Shown in pieces: positions 1 to 10,810 of a stretch of 64,000 bases of DNA. The first letter of the stretch is position 1, and each line of letters opens with the position of its first letter. This DNA comes from Sitta carolinensis. Its lineage: Eukaryota; Chordata; Aves; Passeriformes; Sittidae. The stretch is from the NCBI GenBank assembly GCA_032173965.1, contig CM063283.1, positions 37,053,743 to 37,117,742 on the forward strand. The letters run 5' to 3'. A program made the position numbers and the translations under genes. The notes under the pieces are model-generated. The model worked only from the letters and a program-made list of their open reading frames with translations, was not told the origin of the DNA and searched no databases.

Positions 1-1480
1 CCATTTGTAATACTGATCAGCTGGCGAGCTGTCTGATATGTATTCCTGGGAGGTGAGCGCATATGGTTTTGAACTTTCTCATGTGAGGAACCTAAACCTT
101 TGCATCTCATTGTCTAGCAAAATTCCCAGACCTCTGAAACTTTCCACAAAAGGTGGCTTTATGGGGTAGAAAATAAAAATAAAAAGCCAATCACGGTGAC
201 TCTTCCCAGGAATTCAAGCCTTTTAGTACATGCTAGGTGCTCTCCTAGCATGCCAGTTTGGTTGAGTTCATTAAACACTGATTTTATGATCCCAGTTGAC
301 TTTATAACAAGTCTTTAACATATGTATATCCCAGATAATGAGAAAAGTAAAATAATAAAGCTTAAGAACTTACAGGACTAGTTTCGGTTTTAGAGAAATC
401 CTCAGTTTAACAGCCTTTGAAATTAATTAAAATTCCATCTAAAAAGTCTCACAAATTTCAAGTTAAATTACTTGATAAATTCTTAAATGCATTTCTTTTC
501 AATCTGAATATGGTAGCATTTGTTAGAAGCCAGGTTCTGTTAAAAGTATTCCTGAAGGAAGACTAGTTTTGGAAGACTTTTATTTTCTCATGGTAGTTTT
601 TTCTAAACTCAAACGCAGAGGAAGTATTGTCTAAATCAGTTTAGGTGATTAGGAAATTATAATAAAGGGCAACTGTGTCTTTTATGTTGGCATTTTTTTC
701 TTATCCTATTGAGAAAGATTATACTGAATTATAGTTACCTGATGGCTGCTAGCTGTGTTATTTTTCACATTTAAAAACAACCTTGAACGTATTTTTAGTT
801 CCTTTTTTTTTTTTTTTTTTTTTTTTTAGCAGCGTTATATTGTGTTATTTTCTCTGCTCAAGTATTTTTACATCTTGAAATCAAACTAGATGTTTCTAAT
901 GTCACTCATTTTAACCAGAAATGTTTGCTTCTATCATGTTGTTAGTCTTGGTCACTTGTACTTAATTAAGATTTCAGATGTAGAGTTGCCAATCAACATA
1001 CTAAATGTACTTCTCTGCTCTGTTTTCACAAGCAGGCACCAGGAGATTCAACACAGTAGTTGATAGCTGGTATGTGATATCTGTCTCCTGGTTTATAGCC
1101 TGGTACAATAATGTCATTGCCCCATGTGGCAAATGGTGTAAGCTATTGTAAAACTGTTTGTCTATGTGATTAAGACATTGCAGCAGTGTGCAGCACCAGC
1201 CAATTACTTTTTTTAATTTAATTATAGCAGAAAAAAGAGAATAGCATAATAGAAATTCTTGTCATAGGGAATACGTAAAATGTAAATTGAAGAGCCATGA
1301 AAATTTCATGCATTGGCAGGCTGATTTGTTCTTATTTTCAACTTGTTATGAAGACTGAGTTCTTTAAATGCAATAAAACAAGACATAGCAGTGTTTAGTA
1401 ATTACTTAGTTCTACATCAAAATAATTATATACAGTATGTGTTTGCAATCCACTCTGCTGCCTATGAATGTAAAAATGAA
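1..1480. other. AT-rich non-genic DNA
   Basis: I see no recognisable gene, RNA gene or transposon here. The stretch is AT-rich with many stops in all frames. Its one distinct element is a 25-base T run at 803-827. It could be intergenic or intronic; nothing in the sequence decides between these. Confidence 0.6.
803..827. repeat. poly-T tract, 25 bases
   Basis: An uninterrupted run of 25 T on the plus strand. No retrotransposon body is recognisable next to it, so I treat it as a simple repeat rather than the tail of an element. Confidence 0.9.
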
Positions 1481-1689
1481 CACTTCAGGGCCCATATCAA
1501 TTTTGTCTTTTAGACAGTGTAAATAAAGCTGAATCTTCAACTTTCAAATTAAAACTGATAACCTTGGGCAATCAGGGCTTTTATAAAGAAGGGGAAAAAA
1601 ACTTTAGCTTGCCTCAGAACAGGTTGTGTCTCTGGAATGCTTCTGGGACTAAAGAGATCAATTAAGTGTGTATAAACAAACAGTTGGAA

Positions 1690-2110
1690 AAAAGCTACTA
1701 AAACAACAGAGGAGAAAGCTCTCTATTGGGCTCCAGGGGCCTGGGGGAGCGAAGTTTCATTAACTGGATCTGAAGTCCTATGGCCTTCTATAAACAGGCA
1801 TTAATTAAAGAATGTAAAAAATAAAGTTTCAGACCTTGCAATATGTTAATGATCATATGATTCAGGGCCTGGGAAGGAGAGGAGCAGCAGAGGTCATAAA
1901 ATAAGCATGAAGCATTTAATATGAGTGCTTGGCAGGGATTTCTGCAAATTAGTTGGTTATTTGCTGGTCCAAAGCAAATTAAGGTGATTTTGCTTCACTT
2001 GCTAATTTTTTATGTGCATGCTTGGCAAAATGTTTTTCACAAATGGATGAAGGTTATTGTTAATGGCATAATGAGAAATATTAACATATTTAAATAAAAC
2101 AGTGTATTCT
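1690..2110. promoter_or_regulatory. possible conserved non-coding element
   Basis: This stretch is not repeat-like and has dense homeodomain-type core words (ATTAATTAA near 1800, TTAATGATCAT near 1845, CATTTAAT near 1914, AAATTAAGG near 1977). It is interspersed with moderately GC-rich segments, which is the texture often seen in vertebrate developmental enhancers. This is an inference from texture alone; conservation cannot be measured here. It may equally be ordinary AT-rich DNA. Confidence 0.2.
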
Positions 2111-5100
2111 GACATAGGCCACAAGTGCTCACTTTTACATGTGTATTTAAATAGACCTTCTCCTGTAGCAGAGAAGCAGCATTTTGAATAGAGTTCGTAC
2201 AAGAGCTTATGTTACTTGGAATATCCTGTTTATAGATTGTATTATTTAAATCCAGCTCTCACCTGAAACTTTGTGTAAAAGGACACTATCCTTCTAAAAC
2301 CCTAAAGGAACACTTAAAGGTTTTAAGTAGAACTTAATACTTGTATTAAATACAAAATCTTTTTTTTTTTCTTCATATTTTAAAAAAATCTTAGTTTTCA
2401 TAAATTATAATTGATTTACAAACTTTTTCATTGCCTGGGACGTTTGCCTTTTATATCACTTCCAGCTCTTAAGTTCTTTATTATTTCTAGGAAAGTTAAA
2501 GTTTTTTTAACACGTGGGAGCATATGTACATTCAGTATACTTCTGTGTAATTTAGTGTATTTCTATATAAGGATATAGAAATATTCTTTTTCTTCCTTTC
2601 AACACTGTTATAAAATCAAGACCAAACATAATCTGTTTTTTCTTTACTCTTATGAGTAGAGAGAGAGTGATGTTTGCTCACTTCTCTCAGCCGGTACTGT
2701 TGAAAAACAAAGTAGCAAAACAAAAAGTCCAAGGAAGAGGATAGGAATTGACTATTTTTAATTTCAGGTAATGGGATTCTTAATCCAGTTTGGTCAAGTA
2801 GGACATTTCTCCTGTCACTTGGTATTCTTTCATCTGTTCAGTCATATGCGCTACTAATTCATTACTTTTGGCATCTAATTACTCCCTTTATTTCTGCTTT
2901 TTATTTCCATTAGCTAGTGGGTTAAGATAAGGAAGTGCTTGGTAACTTTTAGAGGGACAGAACTCTGTGTCTTTAAATTCTCTGAAGTTAGGATCTGGAT
3001 GTGGCAAGAGTGTGTAGTAGAGGGAGGTAGTATGAGTAGGAAGCTACTATTGACATTGTTCTGTTGCAGCAATTTTAGATGGACAAATTGCAGTTGAGAA
3101 AATTTCATGACTCGGTAAAATGAGCAATGATGACATCTGTGGATGCAGGTCTGTTCATATCTTTGCAGAGCCTTTAGGGAAATAAATATCTCGGAACATT
3201 CGGTGAAGTGAAGCTCACTCAATAAATCAACCTGACACAATAACACTTCTGGCACATGAGCTGTACTTCTCCTCAGCACCACCTACCCCTCTGTGTTCCT
3301 GTGCTACCAAATGGTGTCTCCCCACAGGCCTCTAAATCAAATCAGAGCACACAAATACAGTGAGAATTTATTGGGAATTGGTTTTGTTCGGCAAAAACAT
3401 TACTTATTAGATGAACTGAAATGATAAATTTTGACCCTTTAAGTGCTGAGGAAGTTCAGACACCTTTCTTAACTAGAAAAGGTAAGATAAACTTTATGCT
3501 AACTTACAGAAGGTATATAAATGGGAAGACAGGTTTACATTCTGGTTTGTCAGAGGGAATATGCAAGTTCTCTGAATGAGGTAAGTTAGCTTTTGAACTT
3601 TTTACTTGGTCTATATGGGAAATACAATTAGAATCTATGAAGTTCTAGCCAGAGAAATAATAAACACACCACCCTGTTGCACTGGGGGAGTAGGACAAGG
3701 AGTGTTGCAACCAGTCCAATGTAGCTGCTATTCTTATATAAAAGGATTTAAACACATTATTTCTATGGTCTGAAGCTTGAATGTGTAGATTTGTGTATTC
3801 TCTCTATTGATTAGAGCTTCTGGAAGCAGATGGTGAAAAGGAAAGGGTTCAGTGCTTTTTGTCTTTATATTTTAGAGATTTGGAACAGAATGATTTAGAA
3901 TAAATGAAGAGGCCCTATGTTCAGTAAAGTAAAATAACTCAGTAAGTAGTTTCGATAAAAGTGTATCTCTTGGCTGAAAAGAAAAATGGTCTGTGGAATG
4001 TTAAATCCTTGTTTTATTCTGAAATGGAGTACTTTTAAAAATTACAGACATGTCCTTGAGAAATGACATTTTCATGAACTTAAGCATGGAGATATTTGTG
4101 CATGCATAAAATAACCTGTCTATAAGTATTATATACATACATACAAGTATGTAAAACAATGAGGGAGGATTGCTTTGCAATTGTGAGTTGTTTCAACAGA
4201 TAACTTTCTTATTCCAGTATTATTACTATGTTAAACTCTCAATGATTTGAGAAGTAAACTAGTATTTGAAAGAGCAGTTACTTAAAACGGCAGGAAAAGA
4301 TGGGGCCTTACTGTGCTTCTATTTTGCCCTCCATCTAAAAAATCTAATATCCTTTTAGAAGATTATCTAATTAATAAGATTTCTTTCTAATTAGGTTGAA
4401 ATTGCAACATTTCGTGTATGTCCCCTTACTAAGCAAGTCACTTCTTAGAATACCTGCGCTCTGGGGAACATGAAATATCTTTTCTCGAGGGGATTGTAGC
4501 AGCCTTAAGACTGCTAAACTAGAACATCTGATGGGTTTCTGATTGAAATGCCAAATGCTACTTTACAGAAGTGGATTTAAATCTGAACAGTATTTTAGAT
4601 CCTATCAAGTTAAGAAAGTACAGAAATCATGTAGGTCTAATTTTTTTCTCTTTTATATAATATTTTGTGCCAAAGAGAATAAGCTAATGGACTTAGACTC
4701 TGTATTTTGCCGAAATAATAAGTTCTGATATTTCATTTGTTTCTATTGAGCCAGAAGCTGTTTATAGGATTTTTTTTACAAATTACGTTATCTGTCCCTC
4801 TCCCCATTTTTTATAGGAAAGGAAGTTCTAAGGAAAAGAAACATGTAAATAGTTCTTATATTTTACCACAGTTCTGGCAGAACACCAAACTTTTCTGTAC
4901 ATCAGAACTGTACATTGTGCTTGAAGTGTATTAAAGCAAGAAGGTCTGGGCAACACACTGAAACTTGGTTGTATTGTTTGTGCTGTTGGAGTTTGTTTCT
5001 GTATCTGGAGAAGCAGAAGTATAGTGATAACCAAGGCTTGTCTTGCCCAGACATTTTTATTACTTTGTTCATTTTCCAAAGTTTCTGTTCTGTAGTGTGG

Positions 5101-6030
5101 GGTGAATGCAACTGGATTGGTATAAAGGTGACAAAATGATGTGAGTTTTATATTGGGTAGCGCTGTTTGTTTGTCAGCATGAATTCTTGCATTGCATAAA
5201 AACTGGTATCTAATCTTGTACATGCTCCCATTTTGGTGCAAAGTTGGGGTAAATATAGTTATGTTATGTTGATATATTCTTGAGAAATGCTAACTCAATC
5301 GGTGATAACTTTGTGAGCATATGCCAGGTAGAGCAGAGTTTTATTAAAATCCTGGTAAGAAGCGATAAAAGTCGTGACTCTAACCAGTGCGGCTGCACAT
5401 GTTTGTGTGATGTAGGCTTAAATTTAGGAATGAATATTTGTCATGAGATTGGTTTGGTCATCCATTTTCCCCTTTTGTCCTGAAAGAGAAAAGAAAGGTT
5501 ATAGTACTTGAGAAGTACAGAAGTATATAAACAAAATATATTTATGTAGGATCCGCAAAGTTTTTTTGGAGGGTGAGGGTGTATGTGGCATCACTGAGAT
5601 GGCAACTCTTTACAGAGGTGCAGGCTGTGATTTGGTCCATCTCCTTCAAGACACACATTCCCTGATGCAGGAGGTGGCTAAGCCAAATATCTTGGAAGAT
5701 TTTTTTAAAGATCGAAGTAGTTGTGTGACTACAGTAACATTTGTATTAATGCCTGTTAAAATACAAACAATCCAGTCCCATGCTTCAGGGTATAAAATTA
5801 TGATGATCAGGCTTCTGCAAGGAATTTCTCTCCTGCACAGCATATACACAACGGACTGTGCCCTGAGTTACTGATGGTTTTGGAGACTTTGGGAATTTAC
5901 TGGGCTCTGTGTGATTGTTTCATAGACAACCTGTATTTCATACAGTGATAGCCCAAGAGCTGGGGTAAATTTTCTGCTGTTGCATATCTACCTATTGGCG
6001 TCAGCTACTGTTTGTTATAAGCTGGCCCAA
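2110..6030. other. AT-rich non-genic DNA
   Basis: No gene or transposon is recognised. The open frames at 2914-3282 (minus), 4828-5241 (minus) and 5566-5874 (plus) have no recognisable domain and no exon-like boundaries that agree with their frames. A donor-like GAG|GTAAGT occurs at 3580/3581, with an acceptor-like AG at 3508-3509. This is noted as a weak cryptic exon only. Confidence 0.6.
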
Positions 6031-6100
6031 TGAAAGCTAGGACTGCCGGAAGTAGGGGTTGGACCAGAGGATTTCTAGAAGTCTTTTCTGATATAGATAA
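6030..6100 (+). mobile_element. CR1 LINE 3'-end scrap
   Basis: The segment around 6055-6095 reads as GGGGTTGGACCAGAGGAT followed by TTCTAGAAGTC. This matches the well-known CR1 3' untranslated sequence in which a GGGTTGGACNAGATGA word is followed by TCCAGAGGTCCCTTCC. The rest of the element upstream is not recognisable and the terminal octamer repeats are not visible. It is an old and short copy, so identification is moderate. Confidence 0.4.
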
Positions 6101-6121
6101 TTTACAATTGCATGTTTTTAG

Positions 6122-6141
6122 TTTTTTTTTTTTTTTTTTTT
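6122..6141. repeat. poly-T tract, 20 bases
   Basis: Uninterrupted run of 20 T on the plus strand, just downstream of the CR1 3'-end scrap. CR1 elements do not carry poly-A or poly-T tails, so the adjacency is probably coincidental. Confidence 0.85.
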
Positions 6142-6680
6142 AATTGGGATTTGGAAGTATGCAGTATTATGAGCATAACAGTATGATGCTATGAAAAATG
6201 GAAATCCTAAATCATCAGATCACAGCGTGATTTCTAAAAATGTTTATTTCCTTGCTTTCTTCTTTTCCATCTTTGAAATACATGGTCATCTTTATGCTTC
6301 ATCAGTTGTTTAGCTGTATTGGTCATTCAGACAAACTTCTGACAGAGACAACTTTGGCTTTTAAGATAAATTTTCATTGCTTATAAATGTTGCTACATTT
6401 TCTGTGTTGAATATCTCATACACATAGGGAGCGAGTAGTTTTTTTTACCCCTCTGGAAAAAAGCATGTTATAAATTGATGATGTTCTTCCTGTCTTCAGG
6501 ATTCCAGAGAGAGTGTCCTGTTACCATTTTCATATCTTGGACACTGAACTTGGTCAACACCTATCATTCAGTAACTATCATTCCATGAGAGGTCTTAAGT
6601 ACAAAATAAAACTACCTTTAGAAATTAGTAAAAAGCATAGACTCAGCTAGGAGCTCCATTTGTTTTCTTTTGCACTGTTT

Positions 6681-6704
6681 AAAAAAAAAAAAAAAAAAAA
6701 AAAA
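6681..6704. repeat. poly-A tract, 24 bases
   Basis: Uninterrupted run of 24 A on the plus strand. No retroposed gene body is recognisable upstream. Confidence 0.9.
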
Positions 6705-6817
6705 GAAGGTCTGTTTCAAATCCTATTTGTCCCTTATCTCTGTTTGTTCAGTTGTTTTTAATATCACGTACTGAAAGAATTTCAATAGCTGTTTCACCAT
6801 GAAGTCATTTGTTATCC

Positions 6818-6841
6818 TTCAGCAGGCCTTTGCCTGCTGAA
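6818..6841. repeat. perfect 10-bp inverted repeat, 4-base loop
   Basis: TTCAGCAGGC (6818-6827), CTTT, then GCCTGCTGAA (6832-6841) form a perfect 10-bp stem with a tetraloop. The stem covers the acceptor AG at 6821-6822 of a candidate exon. At RNA level it could fold, but no function is known. Confidence 0.85.
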
Positions 6842-6910
6842 TTGTAAAGCAGCCTCGACTATTTGCATCCTCCAGATGGAGCAGCATATAAACACTCCCA
6901 GATATTTCTG
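6823..6910 (+). other. candidate exon (splice-site pair), product unknown
   Basis: An acceptor with a pyrimidine-rich lead (TTGTTATCCTTCAG ending at 6822) is followed 88 bases later by a strong donor, CTG|GTAAGTAT at 6910/6911. That donor matches the U1 complement at almost every intronic position. Only one of the three forward frames is open throughout, the one starting at 6825. It gives about 28 residues that I do not recognise. The block is more GC-rich and complex than its surroundings. Chance pairs of good splice sites are common in 64 kb, so this may be a cryptic exon, a long non-coding RNA exon or nothing. Confidence 0.2.
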
Positions 6911-7050
6911 GTAAGTATGAAAAAAATATCTTATTTGTCCTTTCTGTGAATAAATAGGAGAATGTCAAATTTTATAGACTAATAAATTTGTATGTTGGCA
7001 CTGACATTGAATCTCTCATGGCCTGCAATGTCACAGACCCTGAGAAACAC

Positions 7051-7200
7051 TTGTGTTTTTTTTTTTTTTTTTTTTTTTTTTTTTGGTTTTTTTGTTTTTT
7101 TTGTTTGTTTGGGTTTTTTTCGTTTTTTTTTGTTTGGTTGTTTGTTTTTTTTTTTTTTTTTTTTTTTTTTTGTTTGTTTGTTTGTTTTGTTTTTTTTTTC
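7051..7200. repeat. T/G-rich low-complexity block
   Basis: About 150 bases consist almost wholly of T with scattered G. They include T runs of 29 (7056-7084) and 27 (7145-7171) and TTTG tetranucleotide repeats near 7171-7190. Phenylalanine-rich or lysine-rich open frames across it are artefacts of the repeat. Confidence 0.95.
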
Positions 7201-10200
7201 CCCCAAATATATACTAAGTCAAATAGAAGCTCAATAAAAAGCCAGGGAATTTGATTGCATTGTTTATGTCTGCCCAGTAGTCTAATTCAGTTGCAGTTTA
7301 CTATGAGGAAATACAATTTACATTTTTCCCAGTCTTATTGCATAAGCGATTACTCACATATACATGCCTGAGTGTATGTCAAGTAGAACTCAAATAATGG
7401 GTTAAAGTGTCATTTAATAATATATTCTAATGTCTGTTTTTATAATGAACAAAAAACTTTGCTGTATTACAATGCATTCTCCTAGCTACCAAAAATTAAT
7501 TTGTCTTATAATTATTATTTTTATTCCTCTCATTTGTAATGTATCCTAAATCTCAATTGCTTTGTGATACAAATGTATCAAGTATCACCACATGCAGCAG
7601 TTCCAGACATCACTGTAAGTCTACATTTTAAATTCTATTTCAGTTCCTGAAATTAATCGCAATGAGAATTTTAATTTATGTATTTCTAATTTTAAACAGA
7701 ACACACAATAGAATAACTTATAACACTCATCTAAATAATGAAGTCTGACAGTATCTTCCATGGTTGAGTAATAGGCTTTTTATATTTGCTAGTTTTCATA
7801 GTTTGTTTTTCAGTTTCTTTCTAAATTAGATCCAGACTTCTTGAAACAGAATAAAAATATACAAAGGACATAAAAGTCAATGAATGTATAAAGTGGTAGG
7901 AATTGAATTTAATTCTCTGTATTTACACATGATAAAATACTCCTTGATTGAATGCCTACTGATTATTTTCTGAACTGTTTGATTTTCAAAACAAAATTGT
8001 AATAAGTCATATGCAATATTTATCTTGTTTCATTAGTGCCATTAAATGAAAATTAGTGTGATTTACTTGAGTTTTCCAGCACTAGCTAATTCCTTGAAAA
8101 TTAACTTTACTTAGTAGGCTTTTACCCAACTGAAGTGAAATGTTTAAAATCAATATTTGAGTGTTTTTTGAAATAGTGCTCAGTAGCAGCACCAGCTCAT
8201 CAGAGATGTTGGGGACATTACTGAATGCATACAGAATAAGCATACGTTTTCCTTTGTAATGGTTACTGGACAATGTCTTCACTCAGGACATGTTGCTGCT
8301 GTTTCTCTGGGAGAAAGTTGCAGAAGATACGCAGTTTGTATGTATGGATAGAAGACAGGTTTAATTTGTTTTTTATGTAATTCATTTTTCTTTCATGGTG
8401 TTAGCTGATTTGCCATGGTTTAGGTCATAACCGCTTTGTTTCAGTTGAGTCTATGCTCCTGTAAATAGAAAGCAGATTAACTATATATATTGAAAGGTCA
8501 GTCCTGAAGTATTGTCTGTCTTAAAAGGCTTTCACAGGAAGCCCTGCAGATCTTGCAAGTCTTTCTGCAGATAAGACATCCATTTACTTAAATATTTTTT
8601 CCGAAGTAACAACTGCAGTATTTGTTTTATCAGCCTTATAAGATAGCATTATTATTGTTACTTAGATAACAAGAGAGATATGGTATATAGAACTCAATAT
8701 TGTTTGACATTTTTGCCCTTCTCCTTTGGTATTACGATTTTTTTTTTAACACAATATACTTTTTACTATCTAAATATATTACAAATAGTGGAAAAAGAGG
8801 AGACTGGTAGGATACAAGAAAGGTTGGAATTTGTCATGTTTTGCTGTACCAAGACTCTTAACTGAAAAAAATGGGGCATTTTGAGGATGAGACTGGGAAG
8901 AGGAAAGAATAATTTGATTTAATGGATTGTTTTTCAGTGACATTGGAAGACATCTAGATGGAACCTGATTTTACTGTCCCAAACAATGGTATCCTTCAGT
9001 TTCTGCTGAATAGGCAGATGTGGATAGGGCTCACAACAGTACAGTCCTTGCGAGAGTTACTCTGCTCCTTATCAGACAGAATGGTCTGATAGTGGGATTC
9101 ATCTCACTAACTTTTGTCAGCTAGAAGTTAGTCAGCTAGTCTGAACTAGTCATGTGGATTCTCTGAGGTCATGGACTTTATCTCTAATGGAGAGAGACAC
9201 TTTCAGGGGGTGTTGTAAGACAGTTGTGATGCATTGCTCTCTGGGGGTGCTTGTCTGTGTCTGCTCCCCCTCCTCCTCTCTCTTTGTTGACTGCAGGGGG
9301 AGTGTAGATGACTGACTTGGACCAAATGCTTGGGATTCTCATGGATACTGTCCTAGGCATCTAGTGGAAGCTTCTTGGGTAGAGATAAACCATCACCTGG
9401 AGGTGCCAAGCCTTGGAATAGAAAGGCAGTGTAGGCAGATAATGGGGTAAAAAAAGAGTTTCTGAAAATAGGCATGTGTTACACACACAACTACATTATG
9501 TTAGGCACACAACACTCAGTGTGTTCATCCACAACTTCAGGTTTCTAATGGAATCAGAGCTAAGCAAAGAATTTCTATGTGAGTGTTATGAGCAAGAGAC
9601 ATCTTCAACATTTCTCACTAGAACAAAACCTTCTCTTTTTTTGAAGTGCTTTTCATTTAACCTTACTTGAAATGTATTTGATTCACTTCAGTACTTTCAC
9701 TGAAGCTTTATCTTCCTTTCTTTTCTCAACATGCAAGTTTTCTCTTTCCAGGTCACATTCAGTCATGGTTTAATACAGCTGTGTCCCAGCAAAGTGAATA
9801 AGACATTGATGACGTTTGTCACAAGGAACCTCTTAAAAACCATCAAGCATTGGTATGCATTTGTCATTGCTTTCCTGAGTTCTATGTCAAGACAGATAGG
9901 AAAGCCTTGAAGATCTGAGGATGGGCAGAATGTGTTCATCTTGAGATACAGAAGATTTCTTAACACTGATGACTCGATATAAAGAATGGTTACTACTTCT
10001 ATTAATGATTTGTGTTCTCAAAGGAAACGGAAGCTGGAATTAGCAGAGGTTTTTGCTGGCCTGTGCAGGGGGTGGATACACTGAAATTGTGTTTTTTTCC
10101 ATGCACATCTTGAAACAATCCTAATTAGTCATGCCATTAACATTTATTTAAATGAGGACAGGGACGAAGAAAAAATTAAAGGTGTGGACTGAAAGTGGGC

Positions 10201-10480
10201 CAGAATACTTCTTTTTTCTTGAGATCAGTAGTTAGACTTCCCCTGACTTCAGTGAGATCAGGAATAGTTGAATTCACATTAAACGTGTGAGATAGCAATT
10301 ATCATATTTTTTGCATTGTATATTTGAACACATAACCTGCTTGCATGTCTCTCCTGCTAGAATGTCAGCAAGTTACTCAGATTGCTGTGCTAGCTGTACT
10401 TAAAGATCTTAGTTATATGTTTCTGAAAATGTCATCTATTCCTTCAATCACTTGTAAGCCCCCTGTAATCTCTTTTTAAT
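7200..10480. other. AT-rich non-genic DNA
   Basis: No gene is recognised. The part from about 8990 to 9430 is less AT-rich and has a different texture, with partly repeated CAGCTAG/AACTAGTC words near 9117-9151. It could be an old interspersed repeat of a family I do not recognise. The remainder is ordinary AT-rich sequence. Confidence 0.55.
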
Positions 10481-10810
10481 GTAAGCGCGCTGGAGTTTTC
10501 CCTTTTGTTTGCTGCCCTTGCATTATTTACTTTGATCCGCTGTGAGAAAATCTGAAAGTGTGTTGTCCTAAATGCTAGCATCTCACCAACAAGATTTGAG
10601 GCCTTGTACTTCACATTGAAGAAAAAGGCTCTTGTGTGAAGACGCAGGTTTTGTTTAGTTCTCTGTCCCTGGTGGGAGCCTTAATTGCGTTTTCTCTCTC
10701 ACACAGTGGCTGGCTAAGGAGTGCCTGCCTTCCCTGCTGATGCTGGAGTTTTCAAGCTCTATTACTCTGTGACGGAGAAAATTCCTTGGTCCAAGAAGAA
10801 AAGACTCGGA
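10480..10810. promoter_or_regulatory. possible conserved element with strong acceptor-like site
   Basis: This is a non-repetitive block of intermediate GC content. It contains one of the best 3' splice-site look-alikes of the window on the plus strand: TTTTCTCTCTCACACAG ends at 10706, with a CTTAAT branch-like word about 25 bases upstream. A frame open from the acceptor runs 21 codons before a stop at about 10773, and an AATAAA lies at about 11010. It might be a terminal exon of an unknown transcript, or just a conserved-looking non-coding segment. The evidence is weak. Confidence 0.2.

Noticed and set aside
5566..5874. 102-codon plus-strand frame
   Set aside because: No recognisable domain, and an open frame also exists on the opposite strand (5646-5849). 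There is no splice or promoter support.
6979..7254. Lys-rich and Phe-rich frames on both strands
   Set aside because: Artefacts of the T/G-rich repeat at 7051-7200.
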